From NCBI GenBank assembly GCA_008828725.1, contig MEHQ01004022.1, forward strand, positions 1,136,167-1,200,166: a DNA stretch of 64,000 bases, read 5' to 3'. Each line of letters starts with the position of its first letter. Position 1 is the first letter of the stretch. Source of the DNA: Saccharina japonica (lineage: Eukaryota; Sar; Phaeophyceae; Laminariales; Laminariaceae). The notes beneath the pieces are model-generated. The model ran no database searches and was not told where the DNA came from. It saw nothing but the letters and a program-made list of their open reading frames with translations. This document shows positions 13,220-24,716 of the stretch, one piece after another. Made by a program: the position numbers and the translations under genes.

Positions 13220-14151
13220 TATATTGTAGTCGCACGCACCTGGTATCCGGAGGACTGTTGTAGGCGAAAGGTTTTACATCTGAGCGAGTGGGGGGGGCAA
13301 CAGACAACATCATTTTGCCGTTGCACCTCCCTGATACGGCGAAGCTGTTCGGGTTGCGTTTTGGCATGATCAGTGCAGACCTCTCTGCAAAGCCTCAGTA
13401 TACCCCATCTTAAAGACTGATACCGCGATCGGTGTAGTCCCCGAGAAGTTGCTGTAAGTTCCACGCATAATTCACTTGCACATACATAACGATGTTTAGT
13501 GACATGGTCGACTGCAGAGACTAAACCGGACCCATGTTCGTCTACGTTTCGCCCTATAGTCGCGCTGAGAAATGTACCGTGTCTGAATTGGTGGAGCCAA
13601 TCTAACCGGAGCGAACAAAGTCAGGGGTACAACCGGGGATACTGCAGGTACTGTGAGAAGTCGCTAATATAATCTGTTGTGTTATTGTGTGGACGCAAAC
13701 AACATCCATGTCGTCGGACAGTGTGATTTACCAGGTTTGGACTACTGTGGCCTGTCCTTCACGGGTGTCCGTGACGACAATCGCAGGGGTAGATGCAATT
13801 TCCACCTCGACAATAGCCATGTCGACCGAATGACCCACTTTCCCCCCATTTGTGTTCACCCTTTAGGAATATACAGTAGCAAAGTCTGGCCCGTTCACTC
13901 GGTACACCTGATACATAAGAAGCCTACTCATGTGTCATTGACGTCACCGGTCGCGCCGGCCGACAACGTGCTTCAATATTTTACATGCCTGACTCGAACG
14001 GCCACGACCGTCAAGAAACTCTGCAACGCTCGCTCGCAGACATTCTACCGCCAAAACTGTTCACAGCAGCAGTATCTGCCCCAGCGCTCGTCACATCAGC
14101 AAACACAGTCTTCGCCAGGGGTTTTCACAGCACCGGTTTTGCACAGCAACG

Positions 14152-14403
14152 GACGCATGCCACGGTAGGGGTGCACCATGTTTTTTGCCTTATAAGGGTG
14201 GTCACTTGACGAGCTCTATACCTCACCCAAAAGCTGATTGTTGAGAATAATGCAAGTGCTATCGGATGAACAATCCCATGGCCCAAGTATGCAACCAAAA
14301 TGTTTGCAACACAACAATGAAAGACTGGTGATTTGGGGTCAAGGAGTCCCGTCGTTCAGAAAAAAAATGAGCCAAAAAGTGCTACCCCTATCGTAGCACG
14401 CGC
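14152..14403. mobile_element. MITE, GTGCTACGGTAGAGGT family, reverse orientation
   Basis: Starts GACGCATGCCACGGTAGGGG and ends CCCCTATCGTAGCACGCG. Contains ACTTGACGAGCTCTATACC and GGGTCAAGGAGTCCCGTCG as in the family. Confidence 0.55.
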
Positions 14404-15115
14404 CAACAACCTTCACCGCACTGTGCGTCCGTATAGCCCTGTTGGCAGCGTTCATCTTCTTCAGTGATTTTTCACAGCACCGGTGTTTCGTGTATACAAT
14501 AGTCGGCTGCTTTACAGCTCTCGACAGCCTAGGAAAAAGTTGGGGTTGTTACAGCAACGCTATAGTCTACCCATGCTGCCAATAGCGCTGTTGTAGCCTA
14601 ACAGATACACGTAAATATCATTGTTGTTGTGAAAGAGCAGTGCTGTGATAAATACAGCAGAAACCTTGTGCCAGGAAATGGCTCGTTGTGGGAGGCCGGT
14701 GTTTTGAAGACTGTTGTTGCCGTGGAAGACTCATGACCAAGCCTTGGCATTCTACACTGGCCGCATGGTCGGTCAGGTAGTATTTGAAATCGATCACCAA
14801 ACGGAACATGTCCCTGGTATCGCGCTGGCTTGTGCCGTCAAGAGCGCTGTACATTGTTGCTTTGCTGCTTAGATCGTGGTGGGGGGCCGTTGCGTGCTGC
14901 GAGGATCGTTCCATACGAAGGCTTTTCACAGCAAGCACCGATCTTCTACTACGATCATAGCTGCAACAACATGTTACAACGCGCTTGGCAGCCAAACCCG
15001 AACCCTATACAACGACGAGGATTTTCGGTTTGTTGGTCGAGTTTAAGTACTTCCTCGCCAAACAAGCGGCGAGTAGAGGATGACCAGATACCTGGAATAT
15101 GTATGCAACAGGTCC

Positions 15116-15362
15116 GACGCGTGCTACGGTAGAGGTAGCACTTTTTGGCTGAATCGTTTTCTCAACCATCGGGATTTTTAACCCAAATTCGTCGGACTCT
15201 CATTCTTGTGCCGAAATATGTTTATGAGGATACTTCGGTCATGAGATTTATCATCGAACACGTCTTGTATTTTCCTCCAAAATACTGTTTTGGTGAGGTA
15301 TGACGCTCCTTAAGTGAGGAGCTCAGAAATAACATGGTGCACCTCTATCGTAGCACGCGTCG
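15116..15362. mobile_element. MITE, GTGCTACGGTAGAGGT family, best-preserved ends
   Basis: CGACGCGTGCTACGGTAGAG and the inverse CTCTATCGTAGCACGCGTCG bound 247 bases. Confidence 0.6.
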
Positions 15363-15589
15363 TCCGGGAACTGACTTCAATTGTACGTCGAACGCTAGCT
15401 ATTATTTTGCTGCATTGGCAGTGCTCCAGAGCCCGTTTCACGTATTGTAGCATGTTATCGACTCTTCTACTGTACGAGGTCACTACCACCCTATCTTGTT
15501 TCAAATAGCGTTGCACTATAGTGCTTGCGAAATCAAAAACAAAAATTGTTTACAGCTATAATTAGAGGTCTTGTCATGACACCCTCGTG

Positions 15590-15662
15590 CCTCGGGTGGT
15601 CTAGTGGTTATACGGCGTAACTTCCAGGGTCGATTTCGCGAGATCGATAATTGAGACCCCAC
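15590..15662 (+). other. Degenerate tRNA-like sequence
   Basis: TGGTCTAGTGGTTA at 15597 is a good A box of the Glu/Asp tRNA type. A weak B box (GATCGATAATT) follows 45 bases later. Acceptor stem halves do not pair. Confidence 0.25.
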
Positions 15663-15939
15663 CAAAATAACGCGTTGGTTGACCACAGAAAGCGCCCGTG
15701 CATAACGAGTGTACACATAACTCGACATGAGGCGACGAGGGAAGAAACTGTTCAACTCGTCTGGCGATGAAAGGGGGGCCATACACACGACGAAGCGAGT
15801 GGGCGTTTGTCGATCTGTCGGTTTGTCTGTGCCCTCCAAAGGAGCTAGCATAATGGCTGATTCCCGCCGCTTGGTCAAGAGTAAGCCGCCATATTAGAAG
15901 GCCTTGACGGTCCGTCCATTACGGCCATGCCGGTAGCAT

Positions 15940-16340
15940 GAAACGGGTTCAGGCTTGCCTGTAACGGTTTCAGGCTACCAACGTCAGCGAACTGCCAGGA
16001 ACTGATTCAGACTAGCCTGGAACGCTTCAAGGCTACCGTCGTCATTTAACTAATTTGTTGACGTTGGTATATAGCCTGAACCGGTCTCAGGTGGCCTGAA
16101 CCTGTTTCAAGCTACACCGCCATGATCATACTGAACGAACCTCGTCAATCGGAAATATATTGGGACAAACGTGCTACCGCTATCGTAGCAAGCGTCAGGC
16201 CTATGCGGTTTGTCCAGTATGGCCATGATGGTAGCCAGGGACGGGTCCAGGCTAGCCTGAAACTATTTCAGGCTACTATCGTCGTCAAACTAACTAGTTG
16301 ACGTTGGTAGCCTGGACTTGTTCCAGGCTACGTCGTGATC
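15940..16340. repeat. Array of palindromic GCCTGAA...TTCAGGC units
   Basis: At least eight variants of AGCCTG.AAC.GTTTCAGGCTA, each partly self-complementary, mixed with copies of GTTGACGTTGGTA and a CGTGCTACCGCTATCGTAGC hairpin at about 16170-16189. Function unknown. Confidence 0.55.
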
Positions 16341-18389
16341 ATATTGGGCGAACCGTTGAGGCCTTCTGCTGTGGAGCATCACCCTCGCGCACGCGGAGAG
16401 CATTGGCGTCTATTCATACTTCTCAGTGGGGCACCGGGTTGACCAATATATCGGCGAAGGCCCCTCCCACTTTATCGAGGGTAGGTATATATCAGGATCC
16501 CTCAAGAGTCCGAAACTGGAGGAGCCAAGGCAGCGGTGAATGCATTCTACTCAGTCGAGGGTAAAGCTCCATGTCTATATTCCCCGAGAGTAGGCCCAAG
16601 GTTTTGAACACAGTATCCTAGAACCGTTTCATGCACCCATAGTGGCAAACCCCCTCCCTCTTGGTCGAATGGCATGGGTCTAAGTCCGAAAAGTTTGGGA
16701 GTTTGTTCTAGGTATTGAAGACAGCGTTCAATAGTTCGGACGAACTCCCAAGGTTTCCGGACATGGCTCCTTATCGTTCGACCAAGCGCTGGGGCTTTTG
16801 CCGCTACGTTTGTTCTTGCGGAAAGCACCAGAAGTGGACCAACTTTGCCTCGAACGGTTTCAGGATACTGTCAGCAATACCTTGGTCGAACGGTCGGAAC
16901 TTTTGGGCATGGGACCTTACCATTCGTCCAAGCGAGAGGGCCTCTGGCGCTAGATTGGTTCATCTGGAAACTACCAGATGTGAACATGGCGACCTCTTAA
17001 GGCTGAGAGAACCGGCCGCGTTCCACGCTTGGCCAGCTCAAGACCAATGATGGTGGAGTTGCTTCTCCGGGAAGCTTAATCGGGTAAGACCTCCGGACGG
17101 GAGACCGAGGACAAATACGAAAGCAATTGATTAACCGGGGGCGAAGAAATAGCGACCCGGTCAAAGACGGTTGCCAGTGCGCAGGCAACGGCCATTCTTG
17201 AGTAGGTCGGTATCTCATCGTGCCCGGTTGGCCAATTTCATCCATCCACCCCGCCCGGGGGTCTTACGTTATCATAACCCCCAGCAGAAGCACACCGCCG
17301 AGCATGGAAAGCGGCAAGTTGTTTCCGGCCTGGGGACTGCCGCATTCTCTGGGGTAATGTTGACGGCACGATGCGGTGTACGTAGGGGTATATGTTTTAT
17401 TCGCGTCGCTTTCTTATTTCCATGCCTTGCTGATACTGCAGGTTGGGGTTTTGTTTGGTTGCTTTCCATACTCACCCCACCCTCTACCTGCCTGCCTACC
17501 TATCTGCCTACCTCCGTTGTTCAGACTCAATCACGGCAAATGGCACATTCGAACAGTCCCCTTCAAGTCTTTGAGCCGTCGAGTATGCGTCGGAATGTCC
17601 GACCTACACTGAACCAAAGTGGAGAGCCTTTTTCACTGGATTGGACAACTCTGGTCGCCTTTGTAGCCTTCGGATAAGAGAATTCCCGCGGACGAGCTGG
17701 CAGTGTCTTCCGGCGTACGATAAGCGCTCTGCAGGCCTCAACCAATTTAACATATCTTCGGATGCAACCATTCAAACTTAGAGTCGCCAGTGCATCGGGC
17801 GTGTTCCGGCAAGTATCCGCCCTGCTCTATTGATCAGATCCGTTCCATCCCGTAAGGTAGACTTTCGCTGCCCTTTCCGTCTCTGTCGTCGTCGCTGTCC
17901 TAGGTAGTAATGCACCGATGTCGTGGCCGTTGCGGTATTTGTCGAAGTAGCCGTCATGGACGTTTCCGGTGATGTTGAGACTGCTGTAGCCGCAATGGCC
18001 GATGCGGCGGGGGTCACGTTCGATACCTCGGTTAGGAACCACCAGATCTCTGAGTGCTGTTCCGCCGAATCGGAGCAGTACGCACTGTTCTGGTGGTGCC
18101 TAGCAGAGGTATCGTTCAGCACCAACGCCGGGTCGCTTACCACGGTTAACACAGCTCCAGCACCACCGGATTCTACCGTGTGATGGCAGCTGCTAATTCG
18201 GATAACACAGCAACGGTGACAACATCCATAACCTATTATCGTCAGCGACAAAAGCAGCGAAGGCCTACCTTCAGGGACGGAAAGGCTTCAATAAGGGCGT
18301 CAAGGCAGAAGGATAAATAGTTCCCCTCATGAGGATCCGACGACCGTTACTTTGTCGGCCGGACGGTGAATGTGTCGACTCATTATGTT
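16341..18389. other. No gene recognised; GC-richer, possibly decayed coding DNA
   Basis: Frames of 157-168 codons (17171-17677 plus; 17778-18251 minus) overlap other open frames and have no family motifs. The 16.6-16.95 kb part has inverted GGGAGTTTG/ACTCCCAA and TTGGTCGAA.G-type repeats. Confidence 0.3.
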
Positions 18390-20440
18390 TGATGTAGGGG
18401 GTTTTCAAAACCCATACTTTGGCTCCAAATCAGCCCCATTCCCAGAAAACTGCAGGGTGTTATGTACCTTCAGGTTTTGCAGGCAGATCCGTAGTCGGTC
18501 GAAGTTGATCGCGATGTCCATGAGTCTGCAGTGATCAAGCACAACCGTCGACTGGATCAGCAACGGTGCCTCCCAGAGGACTAACAAAGACGCGGCTGGC
18601 TCCTTGATGGATCTTGTGTACAACTCCACATCCGAAGGCAGAAATCGCGTGCCTAACAGCATAACGAGAGCCTGAGACGATTAGGTTACTAAGGACCTCC
18701 TGATACCGAGCCTTCTCCGCGACCAGGGGCGAGGGTCGGTCTCCACTATGCGGTCTCCTGCGAGGGGGGGCTGCATGTTGAACAGTATATCGTTTCAGCT
18801 ACTGCATGGCCAGGGACATCGCGATCAACGTCGATGCCAACACAAGTTATGTGGTTGTAGAAGTTGATTATGGTGTCGCCTAGGTCATGCAGCAGCCGAA
18901 CATATCGAGTGGTTCCTTCGGTGCCCCCCGGGGGAACCAACAAACAGTCGAGTGTCCCCGCGTTAGGTGCTGGGTAAGGCCCCACATGAGAAGGCTGCGA
19001 CAATCAGGCTTGGCGGGCCACCCAGCGACTATCCCACGTCTGCGCACGCTTGAAGCAGGAACCTCGCGCAAAACTGCGAGGGTGGGGCGGAAGAAAACGG
19101 GGCACAAATTGCTGGCTTGGCTGACCAAACCAGCGACTACTCCACGCGTGCTCCCACTTGCTGCAGGAACCTCGCACTTGCTTGCGCTCGACGTGGGGAT
19201 GCCGACCTTCACGTGGTGCCTCTCTAAAAGGAATGGCTACTTGCAGGTCCCTCAAATCACCAAGAACCAACCATACTGTATCCCAGTCCCCGATACAGAC
19301 ACGCCTCATTATCTCTACCAATAAACCCTGTTTGTTCGTCACTCCGGTAACGGAGGCCGTTACGTCGTCTACGCACAAAACTGCCCTTTTTTCTGAATGA
19401 CGGGGCTCCTTAACCCAAAATCGAAGGAACTTCAATATTTTGTTGCAATTTTCTTTTTTTTTTATGTACATTTAGACCATGCGATTGTTCATCGGGTAGC
19501 CCTTGTATTTCCCTCCAAAAACAGTTTTTGGGTGGGGTATAGAGCTCCTCAAGTGGCCACCCTCAGAAAATGGCCTGTATGCAGGTGCACCTCTACCGTA
19601 GCATGCGTCCGCCAGAGGTGGACCTGTCGACCCTTTCGGCTGCTGCAGCCACAACGACATCGCGATGGACATCTGCGACAGCTTTGACAAATCCTTGCCC
19701 AGGACCCTTCGAAAGAGAACCCGCCTGTATGTTGATTTTTTTCTGGGAATAATCATAGATGGACGCGTCGACAGTTTCGCTGTTAATATTGCAGCTTCGA
19801 TAACATCGAAATCGCCTCCTGCTCGTCAACATGCATACGTTGAAATTTGTGTGTTGATCTCAAAGTTGATCGCAATGTCTATGATTCTGCAGTATTCAAC
19901 CACAACGGTCGGCTGGACCACCAGCGGTGCCTCTCAGAGGACCAACAGAGACACGTGGCTGCCTCCTTGCTGGGTCCTGGATTTCCCACATCCGAAGGCA
20001 GAACTATTAATAGTGTGTCTAACGATATAATAGGAGCCTAAAACGATAAATATGTTGAGGGCCTCCTGATATGGAGGCTTCCCAGCGACCAAGGGAGGGG
20101 GTGCTCGCCGCTATGTGGTCTCCTGCGGGGGGGGGGGCTCCAGGTTGAACAGCAGATCGCTTCGGCTACTGCGTGGTCGGAGACATCGCGACCAACGTCT
20201 ACGACAACACAATTTTGTGTGGTCGTAGAAGTTGATAACGATGTCCTCCAGATCACGCAGCAGCCGAACCAATCGACTGGTTCCTTCGGTGCCCCCCGGG
20301 GGAACCCATAAAGAGTGGAGTGCTCCCGCGCTAGGTGCTGGGTAAGGCTGCACGTAAGAAGGCCGCGATAATATGTGCAACATGTTGATACGAGTAACGT
20401 GTAAGGGGTACGCGTAGCCTGAAACGACAAAACACTCGAA
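18390..20440. repeat. Left part of duplication unit 1: mixed-orientation degenerate modules
   Basis: Contains repeated blocks such as GGTGCCTC.CAGAGGAC.AAC, CCACATCCGAAGGCAGAA, ATGTGGTCTCCTGCGGGG and GACATCGCGA.CAACGTCTAC in both orientations. The minus strand has short protein-like stretches (PPGGTEGTTRYVRLLHDL near 18.9 kb; PPGGTEGTSRLVRLLRDL near 20.3 kb) that recur but are broken by stops. Likely decayed copies of a repetitive coding sequence; family not recognised. Confidence 0.45.
19368..19612. mobile_element. MITE, GTGCTACGGTAGAGGT family, left end degraded
   Basis: Shares the GGGGCTCCTTAACCCAAAAT block, CATCGGGTAGC and GAGCTCCTCAAGTGGCCACC, and ends GTGCACCTCTACCGTAGCAT. The left terminal repeat is no longer clear. 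Confidence 0.45.
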
Positions 20441-22073
20441 GCCTGTTAATACTGAACTTTTCCCACGACCACGTGCAGGGGCGTTCGACCCAGGAGGCGT
20501 GCTCCGAAAGGGGTAGTAGGTTTTGGCCGAAACATTTCTGGCTGAACAGGCTTCTTAACCCAATATCGTTGGAATATCACTACTGTTGTATTGTATACTG
20601 GTAGCTTTTTTGGTGATAAATCTACTGGTGGCTTTGGGTATTATTCATGGGGTTGCGTTTTAGCTTTTATCATGTTCCCTTTTTTGAGTGAGCAGGTACA
20701 ATACGCGCCAGCTGTGAGTTTCTGCCGGTATAGGTCGGTGCTCACTTTTGACTTTGTAATCTGCGTGAGACGGGTGATTCCCTTCGATGCAACCAACGTC
20801 AACCAGACGATTCCATACTAGTGGTTTCGGTCCATCTTAACCACGTTTTTCGCAAGGGGTGCTGCACTCCACCCCCGTTTTGCTCCTGGTGATGTTTGGT
20901 ATTTGTTTCAGTAATACCTACGTCATCCGAGTGGAACTACAGTATGTATGTGATCAAGGCGTCCAACGCCCGGAGACGCCATATTCAAGGCAACGGCCGA
21001 AAGCAGCCCAGGCAGGAGCAGCAGAGGGTGGTGGTCAAGAAGGCAGGGAAATTACAAACAGCACGTCTCCCTTCGTCGTGCACCCCAATTCCGCTGATAA
21101 AATAAAAAAAACACGCCGAGGCCGAAGCATCCGCGTTGGCTTATTGATAGCACCTGTCAACCTGGCGCAGCTTCTGGTCGCGCGTGGGGTGAAGGGTGGA
21201 TGTACGCCGCTTGCGTCGTTCTGTCCCCTGGCTGCCAACGAGCGTAAACTAGGTTTCTGCAAACGGTAGCGTCGGGTTTCTTGTGCGGAATGCAACTACA
21301 ATGCGTGCCTTCTACCTTGAGAAGTTGGCGTGCGCCCCCCCCCCCCCGCCCGCTTTCCTTTAAGCCCAAGTGTGGAAAGCCGTGTGATCTTTAGAGGGTG
21401 CCCCCTTCATTAACGTCCCCTTTCCCAGGCCTACTTTTTGTTCATTGTTTTATCGTTCTCAGGATACTACAAAAAGTAGTACTCACAAATAGTAGGTGGG
21501 CGTTGGGAATGGAATTTCTGTCGCGTTCCTGTGCCTTGTGAGGGGGCAAGGCTACAACAGTAGTTTGTACAGGAAGCATCCCAGGCGTAAGGGGCGTACG
21601 GACCACCGACGCAGGACGAAGATGCGGCGAGGAGCAATGTCCTCATTGCAGCTATCTGTAAGACCACATGGATTCGTTTGTCGTTGATTACCTACCCAGG
21701 AATAGGAGCGAGTGTACACATCGGGTGTATTTTGTGAGGGGTGTATATACTGTACCAGGTAGATGTATATAATAGTTATCGGGCGATCGGAACCGCGAAC
21801 TTGTTTCCTAACAGTCTACGAGCAGTTGAGTTTAGGCGCGAAAGGTCGGGGAGTGGGGGGGGGGCAACAAGGAATGCCCGTTCCTGGTCGCGGGGCTACG
21901 TTTGTTTGGTTGTGGAGGAGCGGGGGGGGGCGTGAGATGGTCGAGGAGGAAGGAAGGACCCCGGTACTCCGAATTGAAGCTGATCATATTTGCATTGTGT
22001 CTTGAGATGTTATTCCAGACGGAAAGCCCAATCGTAAATTCTTAGAAATGCTTTGAGTGTGATACGAAGTGTG
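20440..22073. repeat. Unit 1 intergenic duplicated DNA
   Basis: Matches 44230-47760 in order: CCACGACCACGTGCAGGGGC, GGAATATCACTACTGT, the CACCCC...TTTTGCTCCTG block, the GCTTATTGATAGCACCTG block, a C tract, the GGCAAGGC.A.TTCTACAGCAG block and the region just before 22074. Open frames here do not match known families. Confidence 0.5.
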
Positions 22074-22858
22074 AGGCCGTTTCCTATGCGGTTCGATTTT
22101 TGAGCTTCAGATTATGGTCCGATCGATTTTGTTTTTCGGCGACGTAGTTCGAAAATCGAAACAGTCTTCTTGTGCGAGAATACACGGATTTGTTGTAGGT
22201 GCAGAGATGTAAGCAAACGGCGAGACCAACTGCTGTTGTTGTGGTCTGGCGCCGCGAAGAGACGCACCGAGTGCGCTGTACTGGGCGTAGAACCCAAGCG
22301 TCCGAATCCAGGCTGGCTGCCTCTGGTCTGGCGGTGACGCGCCTAGTGCGCTCGAGTCGACATGTCTTGGTATTTTGTATTTTGACACAACGAAGCATCC
22401 GAGCGTTGACTGTACTGCTGCTGCTGCTGCTGCTGTAAAGTCTACGAGTACGGAGAGGCGCGCGCCGAGTGCGCTTCTCTTGGTCTCTAGGTCCGAGCCC
22501 GAGCCAGCCGACTGTCGTTTGGCGACGGAGAGACGCACCGATCGCCGGCTGCGCGTCGGGCGCGAAGCAACGTCGCTGTGTCACCATCCAACTCATCGAT
22601 CGTGCTGCTGCTGCTGCTTGCTTGCTGCGTGGATACAATCTTGAATTTAGAGACCATGCCTTTTTTCGATTTGAAAACCTGATGACCCAAGTCGTCGGAT
22701 TTTGGGCCAAAATCTGACGACTTGGGCCATCGGATTCTCAAATCGAAGAAATTCCGGTCAGATTTTGCACAATCGGACTGCATAGGACGGTGCTTTCGTT
22801 TTTGAGATCGAAAAATACAAATCTGGAGCTCGAAATCGAACCGCGTAAGAAACGGCCT
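22074..22858. mobile_element. TIR element with CTG repeats and GC-rich internal repeats
   Basis: Long imperfect terminal inverted repeats begin AGGCCGTTTC and run through CGGTTCGATTT and GAGCT.CAGATT at both ends (about 45 bases). The interior has CTG triplet runs and four variants of a GAGACGCACCGAGTGCGC unit (near 22258, 22333, 22453 and 22528). The matching segment of unit 2 (near 47.75 kb) lacks it, so it is an insertion. No clear target duplication. Confidence 0.55.
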
Positions 22859-23294
22859 GGCATTAAATATATATGTTCACTGCACAGTAATTTTCCGACT
22901 GAATCACGCGACGGTGTAGTAAACGAGGTCGAGTCGGGGCCTCAAGGGGCTTGAGGGGGGATGTTTTTTTGTCGTCTCGCGTGTCGAAATTGTGACCAAT
23001 CTAAATTGTAGATACTCGTGCCTCGTCTAGGAAATTAATTGCTTTAGATTGATATAGCGCCGTCGGCAAATTTTACCGCGGTGTGATAATTCGACACACA
23101 ACGGCAGCACTACAGCAACTATCCCGGTGCTTGTGGAGATCTGCCGCTGGCAGACTAGCAGGTCGCGTAAACACCGCTGTCTATAAAACACGCGCATGCC
23201 CTCATAGCGCATACACTTGCGGCTGCCAAATATACCCTGGCGTTCAACAAGCACGCACATACATACATACAGGGTGTAGAGGTGCATTCGTGGG

Positions 23295-24144
23295 TAGAGG
23301 TTGGCCCCTTAGGGTACCCGCCACGAACGGGTACCCGCCAAATTTTGGAGGCCGGACCCTACCCTACCCGCCGGGTATTGCCATTTTGACGGGTACACGG
23401 GTACACGGGTACCCGGATAATTTTGAACTTTTATTATTTTTCGGTGGCACGATGAGTGGTGATAGAGTGGAGAGATATGCCTTCTACTGCTGCTCGATAC
23501 ATAAATGGTTAATTTCAACGATATTTGTTTTCGGTTCGATACTCAAGCCGCCTGATTTGCGTTCTATTGTACATAACTCTTGCTTATAGGCATGTTATTA
23601 GGGGGCTGGTGTGTTTGGGGGCTTGATTGAAACTGTACAAACACCGGGACGCTGGTCAACCTTCTCCATAGAAGACTGCAGCACTTACCTGGTGTAAGAT
23701 GGAAGCAATATCCGTCAAAGGTGAGTGTCGAGTGTGTAGTGCCCGTTTAAATCGGGTTTCTAGAATATTATGGAACAATAATTAATCGGGATTCCGCAAA
23801 ATGGACGGGTACCCGCGGGTACCCGGGTACCCGCTGGCGTTCCTAAGTTTCTACGAGCATGTCGCGTACCGATTATATGTCCGTCCCTGTCAGAGTCGAG
23901 TGTTGAGTGTGTGGTGCTCATTCGAATCAGTTTTCTAGAGATATTACGGAAAAATACTGAACCGGGGTTCGTCAAAACGAGCGGGTACCCGGATACCCGG
24001 GTACCCGGGTACCCGTGGCGTCATTACCCGCAGGGTCCAAATACCCGCGGGTATTCAGGTCGGACCCTACCCGTTGAACGGGTGGGGTCCGACCGGGTAT
24101 ACCCGCCGGGTACCCGGGTAATAGATTAAAGGGGCCAACCTCTA
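23295..24144. mobile_element. Second hAT-like element with GGGTACCCG subterminal arrays
   Basis: Ends TAGAGGTTGGCCCCTT / AAGGGG-type CCAACCTCTA are inverted repeats close to those of 51271-52308. Flanks TTCGTGGG (23287-23294) and CTCGTGGG (24145-24152) match at 7 of 8 bases. Both subterminal parts hold many GGGTACCCG palindromes. No transposase is encoded. The insertion is missing at the matching place of duplication unit 2 (near 47.8 kb). Confidence 0.7.
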
Positions 24145-24470
24145 CTCGTGGGCGTGGGCTCAACCCCACCCGGGCCATCCCAAGCACGTCAAGATGCCGG
24201 TTATTTCGACCCTCTACTGGGCGCGGTAGGGGATGCAATATGTTTGGCCTTTTTCCACCCAACCATAGGCAGTACTTATGCTTGATATTCCAATCAATTG
24301 TCAGCACTTCGATTATCATATATAGTCGAACTCGTACTTGTGCTGTCTGCTTTTGGCGGTCTACGCACAGAAAACCGGTCCCAGAGTAGAAAACACTGAA
24401 AATTGTCACTTATCATCCTGCGAGCCCCTTCTCCTCTTCCTCCGCTTAGACCTACGCTACGCTAAGAGCC

Positions 24471-24716
24471 TTTCTTAAGGGGGGGGGTTCCAGATTTTCC
24501 GCATTTTATGGTTTCCAAGAAAAACAGGCGAACAGAAAATATTTTCAAAATTTAGAAATTCAACAGCGGCGAAAATATCAGGAAAGCTTCGCATTCCAAT
24601 ACTATTAATAGGAGAAAAAATAAACAAATCTGCGAAATATAAAAAAAATGCGCGATCACAAAAATATGGGTAATCTGGAAATTTGGGACAAATAAATCCT
24701 TCGATAAGAATAGGCC
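24471..24716. mobile_element. MITE related to 35753-36007, unit 1 copy
   Basis: The right end CGATAAGAATAGGCC matches the 35753 family; the left end is degraded by a G run. The orthologous copy in unit 2 is 47937-48185, so this insertion preceded the duplication. Confidence 0.4.

Noticed and set aside
16547..16828. Minus-strand 93-codon frame with protein-like composition
   Set aside because: Overlaps inverted repeats and an equally open plus-strand frame; no motif or splice evidence.
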